64,000 bases of DNA, taken from assembly GCF_001640805.2 (NCBI RefSeq), contig NC_066855.1:3623867-3687866 (forward strand). The letters run 5' to 3'. Of the stretch, positions 11,111 to 23,412 are shown one piece after another. A model generated the notes under the pieces. It was not told where the DNA came from. It did not search any database and saw nothing but the letters and a program-made list of their open reading frames with translations. Position numbers and translations under genes: made by a program. This stretch comes from Lates calcarifer. Taxonomy: Eukaryota > Chordata > Actinopteri > Centropomidae. How positions within the stretch are numbered: position 1 is the stretch's first letter; every line of letters begins with the position of its first letter.

Positions 11111-11964
11111 TGAGGTGTGATCAAAAGGTTCCAAGACTGCGCTTCTAACAAACAAAAACCATACCTGATATAAATTCGGCTGCCATCCCCTTCAAAGTAG
11201 TCACCTTGTGCAGGGATATATCGCTCCCAGCACTTCACAGCCACACTTGGAACGCTCCCTGGAAGTCCTGCTCAGTAAGTGCGTCAAGCACCATCTGCGA
11301 CACACACTGGATCTCCTCCACTGTGTCAGAATGACAATCCCTCAGCTTGAATTTTATTTTGGGGAAGAGGAGGAAGTCGCAGAGAGCCAAAGCTGGCGAG
11401 TAGGGCGGGTCGGGAGCAACAGTTGTGTTGGTGCAGCCAAAAAAAAAAAAAAGGTACACTATGAGAGGTGCATTGTCATCAGGGAACACCCAGTTTGCTG
11501 AATATCCTCCTTCAGACGCCTCAGAACGGTGCAGTAGAACTCTGTCTGACGAATTCATGGGGCACAACCCCAGGAATGTTGAAGAAAATTACAAGCACAC
11601 TCTTGGTCTCTTGGTCTGGCTTCTTTGGTTTTGGAGACTGCGGGCTCCTCCGCTGTGAAGACTGCTGTTTGGTCTCAGGATAGTAGCTGTAAACCCAGCT
11701 CTCGATGATCCTTGATCTGGAGGTTGGGTCATTGCGGACACTGCTGACGCACATCCTCACAGACTTTGACAAAGTGCTGCTTCAGCTCGATGTTGACATT
11801 GCAAATGCGCACCTGGAAGTGGTCACAGAAACTCGTGCAACACAGGTCCCAGTGTTGATGGCCTGACGTAACATGGAATTCTGACTCTCAAGAGTTATCG
11901 CTTGCACCTGCTACATGCAAATTAGCATACAGGAAGAGGCTCAGGACTTTTTGACTGCACCTCG
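11111..11964 (-). mobile_element. Mariner-family transposon relic with both terminal inverted repeats
   Basis: Flanked by TA on both sides (11109-11110 and 11965-11966), the expected mariner/Tc1 target duplication. The left end TGAGGTGTGATCAAAAGGTT pairs ungapped with the reverse complement of the right end, CGAGGTGCAGTCAAAAAGTC. The minus strand encodes broken transposase: WVYSYYPETKQQSSQ, then VVPHEFV, then DDNAP, PPYSPALALCDFLLFPK and DTVEEIQ. These are mariner DDD catalytic-core motifs: the last two catalytic aspartates remain, but the spacing between them is 32 residues rather than the usual 34, disturbed by a poly-T/A run. At 854 bp it is shorter than the usual 1.3 kb, so the first part of the transposase is deleted or eroded, and it is frameshifted and non-functional. 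Confidence 0.85.
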
Positions 11965-12504
11965 TATATATGTAATTTGAATGCGGATGTCCAGATCTGT
12001 CTCTGGTTCAAAGGATCTGATTCAATGCATCTTTAGTGCATCTGCACTTCTGCGCAGAAAATCTGATTTAAGTCTGATCATCAAGGATTCTTGCTAATAT
12101 CAGGTGTAAAGACGGTGTCCGAGCCACCTGCCACTGGACTGTGACTGTGCCGTAGGTGGGTCGGAATATGAGTCAAGTCACATCTCTGTAAATATCCCCC
12201 CACCTGACCACCTGGCTTAGATTTCAAGTGTTTTTATTTTCATTGCTTCTCAGGTGACAAGATGTCACAACAAGTTTCACACCGTCTCCCTCGACTGCAT
12301 GCTGTCATAAAACAGAGTTAACAACTTCCTGTAACTGGCTTGTCGCAGCTCTCAGAGTTCTTGCGCAGGAAATGTGTCCTCTTTGTCTAAAGCCACACAT
12401 CTGACCCACAAATTAAAGTAACGATAGTTGACATTAAAGTCTAAATTGCTTGCATACAGTGTATAAAAGCCTCCTTATTTTTTTATTAGTCCTTGGTTAT
12501 GAGC

Positions 12505-12520
12505 TGTGTGTGTGTGTGTG
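12505..12520 (+). repeat. (TG)8 just upstream of the exon c acceptor
   Basis: Lies 11 nt before exon c, followed only by TTTTCTTGCAG. UG repeats next to acceptors are known binding sites for TDP-43 and CELF proteins (CFTR exon 9 is the classic case). It is complementary to the CA tract after the exon. Confidence 0.9.
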
Positions 12521-12531
12521 TTTTCTTGCAG

Positions 12532-12617
12532 GGAGAATGAGGTCCTGAAGGTCCAGCTGAAGAAGTATGTGGGGGCGGTGCAGATGCTGAAGAGAGAGGG
12601 GAGCCAGGGCAATGACG
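12532..12617 (+). CDS. snx29: snx29 exon c: end of the coiled-coil
   Basis: Internal exon of sorting nexin 29. The acceptor TTTTCTTGCAG gives a first base that completes AGG (Arg) with exon b, then ENEVLKVQLKKYVGAVQMLK, REG and a short SQGND tail. The first part is nearly identical to vertebrate SNX29. The tail after REG is where the family becomes variable. The donor is GTAAAC at 12618, leaving one base of a split codon (phase 1) that joins exon d as GCC (Ala). Length is 86 nt, so skipping would shift the frame. The exon is flanked by (TG)8 upstream and a CA-rich tract starting 5 nt after the donor. Confidence 0.95.
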
Positions 12618-12622
12618 GTAAA

Positions 12623-12669
12623 CCACACACTCGTGCATACACACACACATACACACACGCTCACACACT
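12623..12669 (+). repeat. CA-rich tract immediately after the exon c donor
   Basis: Interrupted AC array beginning 5 nt after the start of the intron. Its longest pure runs are near 12638-12649 and 12651-12657. It could recruit hnRNP L or pair with the (TG)8 upstream of the exon. Confidence 0.9.
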
Positions 12670-15600
12670 CTCTGCATCATTATGACCTGACATCAGATCT
12701 CATATCTGTGTCCCAGACCATCTATTTCGCTCACAAACAGAAACGCTTATAAATGCATACACAGAAAAATAAGGTCATCAGTTTTCCTCCGCATCCCAGA
12801 TCAGTTCTCATGCATTTCTCAGGGACTCAGATGACTAACCTTCCTTTTTTATGGTGTGAAGCTCTGTCAGACTCTTCACCCTCTGTCTCTCTCACTCTGA
12901 CGTATCCTTTTCTTTTAGTTTTCGGGTAGATTTGATAACTTTGACTTTGCTTTCCTGTTGCCGGGGGGATGTAAGCGGTGCTCTGTTTAAAGGCTGGCAA
13001 GATAAGCCCCTGCTGTATCAAAGGCAAATAAAATGAACATGGCAGATTATGGAGGGCCACATAATGGCTAATTGCATTTTGGGAGAGCTGTTATCTGTGA
13101 CGCCCCCAGGGGTTGATGTGTTTGTGAGTTTTTTGTATGTTTTTGTGAGACAGAGAGGTAAAGAGAAACGTAGGACTTTGTAATATGCTGCCCTTGTTTT
13201 TTTTTTTTTTTTAGTTGTTTAAGAACAAACAACTAGAATTTGCTGCTGTAATCCTTTTAATCAACCACCACAATGCCAGCTACACACTATTTGTTTTTAA
13301 TGAGGCGTGGATTGTGTTGTTTGTGTCATTTATTTTATATAGTTTAAGGAATATTCCAGTTTATTTCGACCTGTGTTTCCATAAGTGGACAAATTATACC
13401 ATCAGTGTCTGGTATGTTTCTGAAACTGAAGACATATTGAAATTATTTTAACCTTTTTGCATTCAGGTCATGTCACTGTTCTTGCTTGTCTTTTATATTT
13501 ATGACATGTCTGTCCTGCACTATGAGCGCTACAAGGCAAGTTACTAACTGTGTAGCTGTAATAGGCATTAAAGTTCAAGTTCAACAGCATCAGCGACTAA
13601 TTAGATCACTCATTACATAACTTTGGTTACTTATCCCATCTCCATCAAAAGAGCCTTTAAACAGCTTTAAGTTGTCTCCACCCACACATCACTTGTAGGT
13701 CAAAGACCCAAGCTTCATGAAGCCCTAATTTCCCTTTATCGTGCACATGTTTTGCTTTAAGACACATGCAAAAACTGGATCACCCAAAAAACTTTAAAGA
13801 TATCTTTTATGTAGAAGGTGTAGTTATCCAGCAGAGTTCAACAGTCAAATAATGTTGTCAGGAGTTGACAACCCCCTCTCTTGTTATCCAAGCACAGACC
13901 TGTGCAACTTTGCGCTACAACGGCATCATGTTTAAAACATCACAACGGCTTCAGGTTTCATCTCTCTGGTTCCTGGCAATTACCGTGTTCAGCCTGTCAA
14001 ACTCGGCCGCCCGGCCCGCTGACACCGGAGAGCACGGCGGGGAGGAGGGGGAGATGATTGGAGGGAGAGATGGTGATTCCCTCCCACATGAAAACACGCA
14101 TCTGTTATCATCAGGAAATAGCCATCACCTGTTGTGGTTCGTCACTGGGCTTTTCTCTTTGAGTTTGCGGCGTTCTCTTGTTTGTTTTTTTGCCCTTCTT
14201 TTTTTTACCACCACTCATTATCTTTCTCGCTGATGTTGACTTTTCATTTTTCCCATCCTTTGTATCCTTTCTCCCTTCCTTTCTCACCCCTCCCTCCTCC
14301 CTCTTTTCTTTCCCTCTCCTCCCGTCCCCGTTCCCCTCATCCCGACAGGCATAGTAATTCCCTCTCCACAGCGGCGTCTAAATGATTTCATCCTCCCTCG
14401 CCCCTGTCTTCTCCTGCTAATGATGTGCCTCGTTCCATCATACTTTGATGTTGAATACCAGAATCTGCTGGTATATATGTGTGTGTTGGGAGTAGAGGAG
14501 GAGGAATGATGTGCGAGCAGTTTAGGGGGAGCAAAAAATTGTGGAGGGAAAGGAAAAAAAAAAAAAAATGACGAGGATGAATTGATACACAAGCGCCCCT
14601 TTTTCATGTGCTGTCAGCATGCTTCCCCGTGATCAGTGCTCTGCCTTTCTGAAACCCCTCCTGTCTAATGATGGCGCTGCAGACGTGATCTCTTGAGCGC
14701 TCCTCAGGCGCTGTCAGCCCCACTGACATGCCACAAAAGACGGTTCTCCTTTCCGTCTCTTTCAAAGGAGTGATAATTATTGTTTCCTGTGTGATGCCGT
14801 CTATCTCTGTTTGTTTCGGGGATTTCCCCTCTCTACTTATACTTGCATATGAGAGAATCGTATGTTTGTGTTACTGTGTGTTCTTAATATAAAAGTTAAT
14901 TACAATTCATGTAACATACATGAATCAAATCTGTAAATCTGCATATGTTGCCATAGTGGAAGACAGGAGGTACATATACTTTACATGTCACATTAGCGTA
15001 ACTCCAATCTGTGCAGCGTCAAAATGTGTTGAATGTTTAAGTGCCGTAGATAAGTGTGTGTATGTATGTGTGTGTTTCTATGTGTATGTCATTAAGGGAA
15101 GCCATTAGTCGAACCCCAGAGGATTTGTAGCGTAACAGTGACAGTTATGTTTACTGTAAGGCAGAGTCAGATGAAGGGAAGCCTCCAGGGAGTGACACCG
15201 AGTGGCACGTGGAATTATCACACACTGTTTTTAAACAGTTCCTGTGGGACTTAAACATCCTCGAAGGTTTGTGCAAACCTTTTTTTTTTTTTTTTTACAG
15301 AAAGCGGTGGCCTTGAAAAAGCACTGAATGATTATCTTTTGTACAAATGCTAGTAGGAGGCCAGTGTGTAGTGTTAACTTTGATGTGATGGTTTAGTTAG
15401 TTTGTGCTCTAGCACCCATTTGCATCATTTTGTCCCAGCTCTCCGCATCTTTCTCTGCTTGGGATCTGATCTGAAACGGACCTGTGAAAACCCCCTGCCC
15501 AAGCCTGACCTGCTTTAATTCATTTTCAAAAAACATAAGAGACCCAGAGATCAGAGCACTGTCATACTGGATCCAAATAAATCAGATAATTAGACCTGAT

Positions 15601-15699
15601 CCAAACTGCAGTCAACCAAGACAGACCTAACTAGAGAGAACATTGATAATGATTATGACGCAGCATGTGATCAGAGCTCAGAGCGAGTGTGCTTAGATA

Positions 15700-15720
15700 T
15701 ACACACACACACACACACAC
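15700..15720 (+). repeat. (AC)10 microsatellite
   Basis: Pure AC array between GCTTAGATAT and CATGCC. No function is suggested. Confidence 0.9.
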
Positions 15721-18700
15721 CATGCCAATACAAAGGCACACTGCTTGACCCTATTAAACTGACTTGATTAAAATATAATTTGGACCTCTCCCCACTTGTG
15801 TCCTGGGTTGGGTCTTGGTTTCGCACATGCATTTTTGTTTTAATATCGCAACAGTTTATTTTGACCGGTGTCGTGCCATGGGTGTGTTCAGTTTGGGGAA
15901 ACATGGACACTTGCAGTTGCTCTTGATACAGGACCTTGCTTCATCATGTTTATGATGCATCCATCCATTATTTACCCATTACCCATTGACATATCTAGGC
16001 TTCCTTACCTCGGCTACTACCTCTGTTTTTATGGTGCATCAGATGTGTGCTACAAGCATCATTTAACAACGCACCAGTACCTTCAGTGGTGGTTCACTTC
16101 AGGTCAGCCAAACTCAAGTGCAGCAGAGACGAGGAAAGAAGTGGTCCAGGGGGAACGAGTGTTAATGGAAAGATTAATGGCAGAGCAGAGATGACAAGCT
16201 CATGAAATCTTGCCACAAACCCCCCAAAAATGAAGACGATTATTAGGCCTGCGACTACACGTTTCTTATTTTTGTCAGTCAGGGTTAATTTGATGTATGT
16301 TGATGTAAAACAGAGACCTGGGGGATTTATGTAAAAACAAAGTGTTCAAGGTGTGTGAGTCTATTTATTTAAATGAGGTGAGTGTGTGAAAACAAAAGGG
16401 GTTAAGGACAGTGGGACTTGGAATAGAGTGCTGTTGTCTGAAGTCAATTGGTGCAATGATAGAGGGCCAGGATTCAAAATGAAGGCATTGCCTGGATAAA
16501 AAACACCCTCAGTGGAAGCTCTTTGTCTCCCAGGTGATAATGTTTCAAGGCATTTCATTCTCCCAGGAGAATGACTGGCTGGTTGACTGGCTGTTGGTTG
16601 ACCGACTGCTTTATCCCCGGGGGATTGATTCCTCAGGGAGACGGTCGACGAACCTGAGGAAACGGTTTTCACCTCCTCCCTCTGAGATGGCTGATTGCTG
16701 CATGCGGTCAGCTGAAATTGGCCTGCAGTGCTGTATATAAAAAAAAGATTGGCCTGCCAGTGGTGGGATAGGGATCAGGAGTTATTAACCTGTTAAGTGC
16801 TGGCTGGGCGCGCCAAGGACTCTCGAGGAGCTCGATAACAGGTCAGAGGGCAGTTAGCCTGGTGAGATGGAATTCCCTCTCTTCCATTTTCTTTTTAAGA
16901 GCTTTGTGATATTTCTATTTCCTCTCGTTTTTATCTGTTACATTCATACATACACTCTTTTTTTGTTGAAACAGCAAAAATAGGAAAGTGACCTTAAGAT
17001 GTGAAAGGACAATTAAGATTTACAAGACTGGCTTTGTTTGTTTTAACCATTCCTTCTCTCACCAGCTCCCGTGTATTTTTTTGTGTTTGCCCAGTTTTTG
17101 CGATTCATACTTTTTGCCTAAATATACTCAATCTAAACCCCTCCCTGTTCTTTTTTCCTCCTCACCTGTGTTTTCACTTCGCCAGGATTAGACATGAACA
17201 GTGGCAGACCAGCGCTTTGATTCATTCTGCTTTTTTCCCTGTCACTGCGTACGTGTTTAATTCGTCCATAAATAAACCCCGCCGCAGACAGCAGCTTATT
17301 CATCTCCAATAAGGAAATGGATTACATGGCCGTTTAAAACCCAATAAGCTTTCCCTCACTCTGCCTTGGTCTCTCCTGCTTCCTCCGACAGCCAGTGGCT
17401 CTAATGAGTGAATGAGAGGCATTTGTCATCGCTGCCTGCACTAATAGGAGTGTGTAACTTATTCATTACACACACGGATCTGCGTTTATTGTGACTCTTT
17501 GCCCTTGTACGGCCTCGGGGAGGTCAGGCATCCCGCTGCGAGGTGTCAGCTGTGTGTGTGTGTGTGCATCCTGTGCACAGGTGTAAAGGTGCATGTTAAT
17601 AAGAACTTGGGATGTGTGTACTTATGTTATTTCAAGGTGCTGACCTGTTATATGTTGTGTATGTGTGTATGCTGTATGTGTTAATATGTGTTTGGGGGTT
17701 AATGTGAGAAAAGCAGGTCATGGTGGTGAGAGGGGAGTCGTTATTAAACAAATCTGTGTGGGTATGTGTTTTGTCAATGTGCATATGTGTGCACGTTCAT
17801 ATGGTGTAATTGTGTTAATTGTATTTTTGAGTCCCATGTCCCCTTGAGTGAGTGTAGGTGAGACACGGTGTGTATGGTAGTGTGTGAGTGGCCTAAATTA
17901 AAGCGTGCATTAGCGACCGTAGGTGGGGTATGAAACTGTTGTAACTGGTGTGTAAGTGGTTTATGTTATAAAGTTATTTACATCCCAGTAGGCCGACTGT
18001 AAAAGAGCAAATGATGAGTCATTCTCTATGTGAATCGAGCTTAATTGTGCCCACACGCATTGAGCTGCAGCCTCTGAAGATAACAAGAGAAGCCGGGCAG
18101 CGGCTCACATTGTTTAGCCTCTCAGGTCTTAATCCAACAGATTGGGCATGTTTACGAGCTCAAAGGTGTGAGGGACTTTTCATTTATTCAGCAGAGGGTG
18201 GTCTGTTTGTGTGTATATACGACAATTAATCCAACAGACACTGTTTATTTTCCTGGCACGAGAGAGGTGACATCGCATATTGTTTGTCACAGGTGGGGCC
18301 AGGTGGTCAACGCCCGAGCGTAGTGTGTGTTGCGTGCGGCCGCCGGTTTGTGCGTCTGGGGCGTCATATCTCACAGGCGTTTCCATGTGGGCGCTGCAGG
18401 GGTGTGTAACAGATTTCATCACCTGGACAGATCGGTGTTAATGAACATTTTAATCATCTCGCCGAATGCCAGAGCCTGCTGAGTGTCATCACGTCCGCCT
18501 TTCCCAGAGATAAATATGGAAAATCGCGGCTGAGGAGGGAAAGCACTCAGAGTGTAGATTCCCATCTGATGCATCTTTTGGCTCTTTATTGCCATTTTGT
18601 TGTGATATTTGATAACTCAAATATTGCAAAGTTTATGTGTCTCTACTGTTAGCTGTTAAAAATGTCACACATTAAAATATAATAAAGAAGCTTTTAATAT

Positions 18701-20169
18701 AAGAGTGAAATCTAAGTCGTTACTAATACTGCACTAAATCAGTGTTGTTTTTCCTTTAGCTGTGGCACCACATCAGTTTTTACTGACTGTTAGCTTCCAG
18801 TGTAAAAACTTATTTTTATTTATTTATTTTTTTTAAACAGATGAGATTGTTTAAGCTCAGTTTACAGTGACAAATCTTTCCATTGCTCACTCTGATAGTT
18901 TTTCTCTGACTGTTGTGTACCTAGAAAACGAGCCAGGAAGTGTGTTGCATTACCAAGACAACAACTGCTGTCTGCATAACTTCTTATTTAAACTGGTTTT
19001 GATACAATACTTGATATAGAATGTAACATAAAATGTTATAAAATGTATATCTATATTAATGTTATGAAAAATGTACGATAAAGAAATAGAAGTAAACAAA
19101 TTTTGCAGCTTTTGAAATCACTGCACTAGATGATGTAACACAGCAGTGACAGAGTCTCCACTGTTAGTTAATTATGTCTGAAACAGCAGCAGCTTATGGG
19201 AATGAGCAGAGTTAAATGGGTCGCTGTTGCGATGGCTGAGTGATGCCAGACAAGTCTCACCTAAAGAAACTTCACCTACATGAGTTTTTGATTGGCAACA
19301 TGTGCAGCATAAGAAACATCCAGCCACACTGTGTTTTTGATGTGTATCTGTCTGGATGTTTTTTGAGATATGGTTCCCCTTATTTGAATGGTCACAGCTC
19401 GTGGAAAAGATGTGTCATTCCACATCGTGTCTGTCTGAAGATGGCCTCTGGCATCAGATCGAATGGCCTTCTGGATCTCTCACCCGGCTGTCCACTGACT
19501 CCCGGTCAATGACCTTTGACCCCTTCTCAGTTGATGCTGTGAGTGGTTTTTGTCTGGATGTTCACAAACAGCTGATGTTGTCTATTTCTGGAGTTCGTTC
19601 GACCTCTTGTCCTGGGTCCTTGCTTTTTTTTTCTTTTTCTTTTGTTCAAACCCTCCAGCCTCACTAACAGGCAGGAAAGTGTTAAAAGATGTGAGTTTTT
19701 ACTAAGTTTGTTTAGCTCTAGGGGATTGTCAGGGGAATCTGTCACTGTGTAGATCAATTTATAAATATGATTTTCTGTGTTGTCGAATACAAACTATGTT
19801 CCCTGGTACAGCAAAGATAGGTTAATCTGAGTGAAAGCTGAGATTCTTTACTTGTTTCAACTATCAAATCATCTTCAAAAAGGATCAGAGAAGAGCTTAC
19901 AGAGGTGCAGAGGGCTTTTCAAGCTTTCAGGCGACTGAGGCATTGTGTGCAAAATTTGAGAGCAACTCAATTTAAGGAGGACGGTTCTAATATTCGTGCT
20001 GGTTCAATCCTCTTGAAGCTTTGTAATGGAGTGAGGCATCCGTCTCCAAGACTGGATTAAGCGAAGAGAGAGCAGCTATGAGTCTGAAGAGAGAGAGAGA
20101 GAGGGAGGGAGCAAGAAGCCTCTGGGTGATGCATCTGGAGTTTTCACCTTCACTCTCGCCTCAGGGTGT

Positions 20170-20202
<33 letters not shown>
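20170..20202 (+). repeat. (CA)16 microsatellite
   Basis: Pure CA array in the long intron, about 70 bp downstream of a (GA)n stretch near 20088-20103. Confidence 0.9.
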
Positions 20203-20203
<1 letters not shown>

Positions 20204-22229
20204 CATATGCCTCCAGGCTGTTACTATACCTGCCTCTCCAAGTCTCCTCAAGCTACATCTCGCCACCCTGCCCTGGTTTATACGTGAGAATGGTGTGACC
20301 GCGTTTTGCATACCACCTCTAAACCAGTGTCCTCAAACACACCCACACAATCATTCTTTTTAACCCCCCCCCATCCTCCACCTGCCTCCCTCCACTGTCT
20401 TGGGAGTGATTGCATCTGGTCCCTGCTTGCCTCCCCTTGCCTCCCAGCCAGTGTAGGAACTGGTGCAGTATGAGCAGAGGCCAGGCTAGCCCATCATTTA
20501 CTGCATGACTGCCCACGCTGATGATAACACAGCACAGACTTACTTTAGCACGCTGTCCAGCAGAGTGAGGGCTGAACTGTCCGGGTTGCCGTGGAGCAGA
20601 TGTCGGGGGCAGAGGGGCGGCTGTCGCTGTACGTTGACATGTGTTTTCTTTTTTTTTCTTTTTTTTTTGCTGTGGCTACGCGTGGTGGAGCTGTGACGTG
20701 GCATGACAGTTGCATGTGTGTGCATCACAAAGTACAGAAGGAGAGTTTGAGGTTAAGTGTGTGTGTGTGTGTGTTTTGAATCACAGAAGGAGAGAGTTTA
20801 AGGCGGGAGTGTCTGTGCACTTGTTTAAAGAAGGCGGATTTTAATCACAACAGCAGCTGTGTGTCAGATACCTGCGGCAGTCCCTCTGATTTCCACCTCC
20901 TCTCACAGTTGTTTGCAATGCACTCTGGGCAGGAGGTGGAGGCTTACAAGCGTGCTTTGGTCGCCATGATGTCATTGGCTCGGGTCGACCGAGGGGGATA
21001 TTAATCAGAGCTGATCGGTGCTCCGCGACAGCCAACTTACGCAGAGTCCCACACACAGAGGTGATAATGAAATTGTTGGAGCATCTGTCTCTGTTGTCCT
21101 TTCCCCTCTTAGTGTTGTCTTCTCATGCTAGTAAACATTTTTGGTTGGACGTAAACATGTTCAGGATTTATGACACAGTTCTTATTATTTCCCACCTTGG
21201 CCTTGTTTTGGTTTTTGCAACATGTTCGTTAACAACCATAATTTAATTGACTTCACTGTAGGGTGTCATAAATGATTACAGGATGTAATTTCAGTACAAT
21301 ACAACTGCTGTAGTCTTCTGTATCAGAAGAAGCTTTAGCTTGAAAGGATTCATATGTTTTATTTGAAGTAGCAGCATCAGAAAATGAATGAATTTAAAAA
21401 GGACCACAACGGAACGGCAGCAGATGTTTCCCGAATTCCAAAAGTAAAGTTTGAATAAATTCATTTGAACGTTGAGGATAATTTTGATGCTCATTACTTA
21501 AGGCAGCTGACATCAGTGGAATCGCTGTTACGCAAAACGCCTCTTTCTGTTTCATTTCCACAATTTGTCATGCCAGGTGGAAAATATCAAAACCAGTTAA
21601 ACATCCTCAGATCCACCACTTTGTGATGTCTCTGCTTTTACTAAGGTTTTCTGTTTTTCCTGACGTTGCGTTGCGCCGCTCTGATAAATCACCACAAAGC
21701 GAATGTACAATGTGATCAGTCATTCACTGTCAGTTTGACATTCAACCCGTATCATATCTCATCTTATGATCGACTTAATTACTCAATGACTGTCAAAAAC
21801 CATGTATGTCTTTTGCTGTGTGATATAGTGCATGTGCTCATTCATCTCATTAGATTATTCGTTGTTCAAGTCACTCACTGAGTTTACTTTTCCCCTAACA
21901 CGTAGCCGTCTGCTAATGATGATGTGTTCATCAGCGCCCACCCCTACCCTCAGGGCTAAGGCTTGTTTGCATGAAATTTAAAAAGTTCTTTGGGACGAAG
22001 CAAAACCCACTCAACATAAAATGGTTGTTCACTGTGTCCTCATTTTTTTTAATGAGGAAAAAAAATCAATAAACACATCCATTAACTCTGCAGAAAGGAA
22101 AATTGAATCAAAGTGTCGTAATGCTACATAAGTTAACATGACTAAAGCCTCAGATATGTTGATGTCTATAGTTTTGCACATATTTAGTCATAAAACAAAG
22201 TAAAACAAATAAAGAATTTGACCTCATCA

Positions 22230-22400
22230 TGGTGAGGTGAAACATCAGAGCAGTTATTATTTCAATGTGGAACAAAGACCAAAGTGGTGGACCAACCAAC
22301 ACTGTCATCCACAGACGTCTACTGGCTTCATGGCTAAAACCTGAAGGTTTTGATGAAAGCTTTTGGGCTCAACTGTTCCCACTTTGCTGTGTTAGATTTT
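22230..22400 (+). repeat. Possible dispersed teleost repeat fragment
   Basis: The words AAAGTGGTGGACCAACCAAC and ACTGTCATCCACAG recall a dispersed fish repeat. No termini are visible, so class and limits are uncertain. Confidence 0.3.
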
Positions 22401-23369
22401 ACTGGAGTCCCTGCAAACTCAAAGGGAGATAATTGCACAGTGACGTGAATCATGATCAGGACTGATTGTTGCAATTGACAGGAACAAGGAACATAATGCC
22501 CAGTATGAAAACTAATATCTTCTGGTCTTATCCTGAGTAATTTTCAGTGAGTACAGACAGATGAGCTTCTGTTCTTTAGTCAGAGAGATTACAAGCAGAC
22601 AGTACAAGGACTACAAAGGTCAATGCTACAATGCTATGACAAATTACTGCAACCAGAGCAGCTTCATGTGGGTGTACCAAGAGAAGAGTGAGTGCAACGA
22701 AAATGGCAGAAAATAAGAGACACTCAAATTTATTCTGCTCGCTGGCATTCCTGTAGTAATAATAATGATAATAATAACAATAAATTTAGCTTGGAGTGCC
22801 TTTTAAGGAACCAGAGGATGCCGCACAACACAAAAGGATCATTCTTCTTGTCTGGTTTCAGATTGAGTCTCCAAACATGTGGGAGTAATCTGTTTTGAGT
22901 GATACGTCTCGGCTTGATTACGAGTTTTATTTTTCTTTTTTCATTTTTTTTGGAGTGCTGCTGGGATTTGGATATGAATATTTAGAGTCTTACACAGATA
23001 ACTATCCACGCTTGTTTGGAGCCTTTTCATTCAAAACCCCACGGAGCCTTTGAGAAGCCGCCGCAACTCTCTCCTGAATAAGTGCCACCAGCAAACCAGC
23101 AAATCTCTATCTCTTTATCGCTGCCTCATAGCACATTTCACCCCCCTCGCACTGAATCACTGCTTGTGCTCCTAAGACCCCCCTTCATGTATGTATATGT
23201 GTGTGTTTGAGTAAAGTCTGAGTGTGTAGCTTGTTAATGTGCTATGTGATAACTGTCCTGCTCTATAAACAACTTAATCCTGCTTCTTAGGTGCCTGGGA
23301 GCTCTCTGCTCCTTCAAAGACCTGGAGGCTTAAGAGGAGAGGTGCAGGTTAGGTTGGGTGGCGTTAGGG

Positions 23370-23370
<1 letters not shown>

Positions 23371-23410
<40 letters not shown>
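23371..23410 (+). repeat. (TG)20 microsatellite
   Basis: Perfect TG array of 40 nt, followed by TCTTGGTGTG. It is one of the longest perfect arrays in the window, together with those near exon e. Confidence 0.95.

Positions 23411-23412
<2 letters not shown>

Larger units (their letters stand above)
2048..12531 (+). other. snx29: snx29 intron b-c (10.5 kb)
   Basis: GT-AG phase 2 intron. Its supported contents are listed separately: an old repeat fragment near 2118, CA arrays near 5420, 9643 and 10026, a 69-nt hairpin at 8135, a dispersed-family copy at 8441, a Tc1-like relic at 8681, a G-rich/CGG tract at 9864 and a mariner relic at 11111. The stretches 2200-5400, 5660-8100 and 10060-11100 show no gene, RNA or repeat I can identify beyond short low-complexity runs such as (GA)n near 6247-6260. 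Open frames here are short, unconserved in appearance and often built from CA repeats. Confidence 0.85.
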
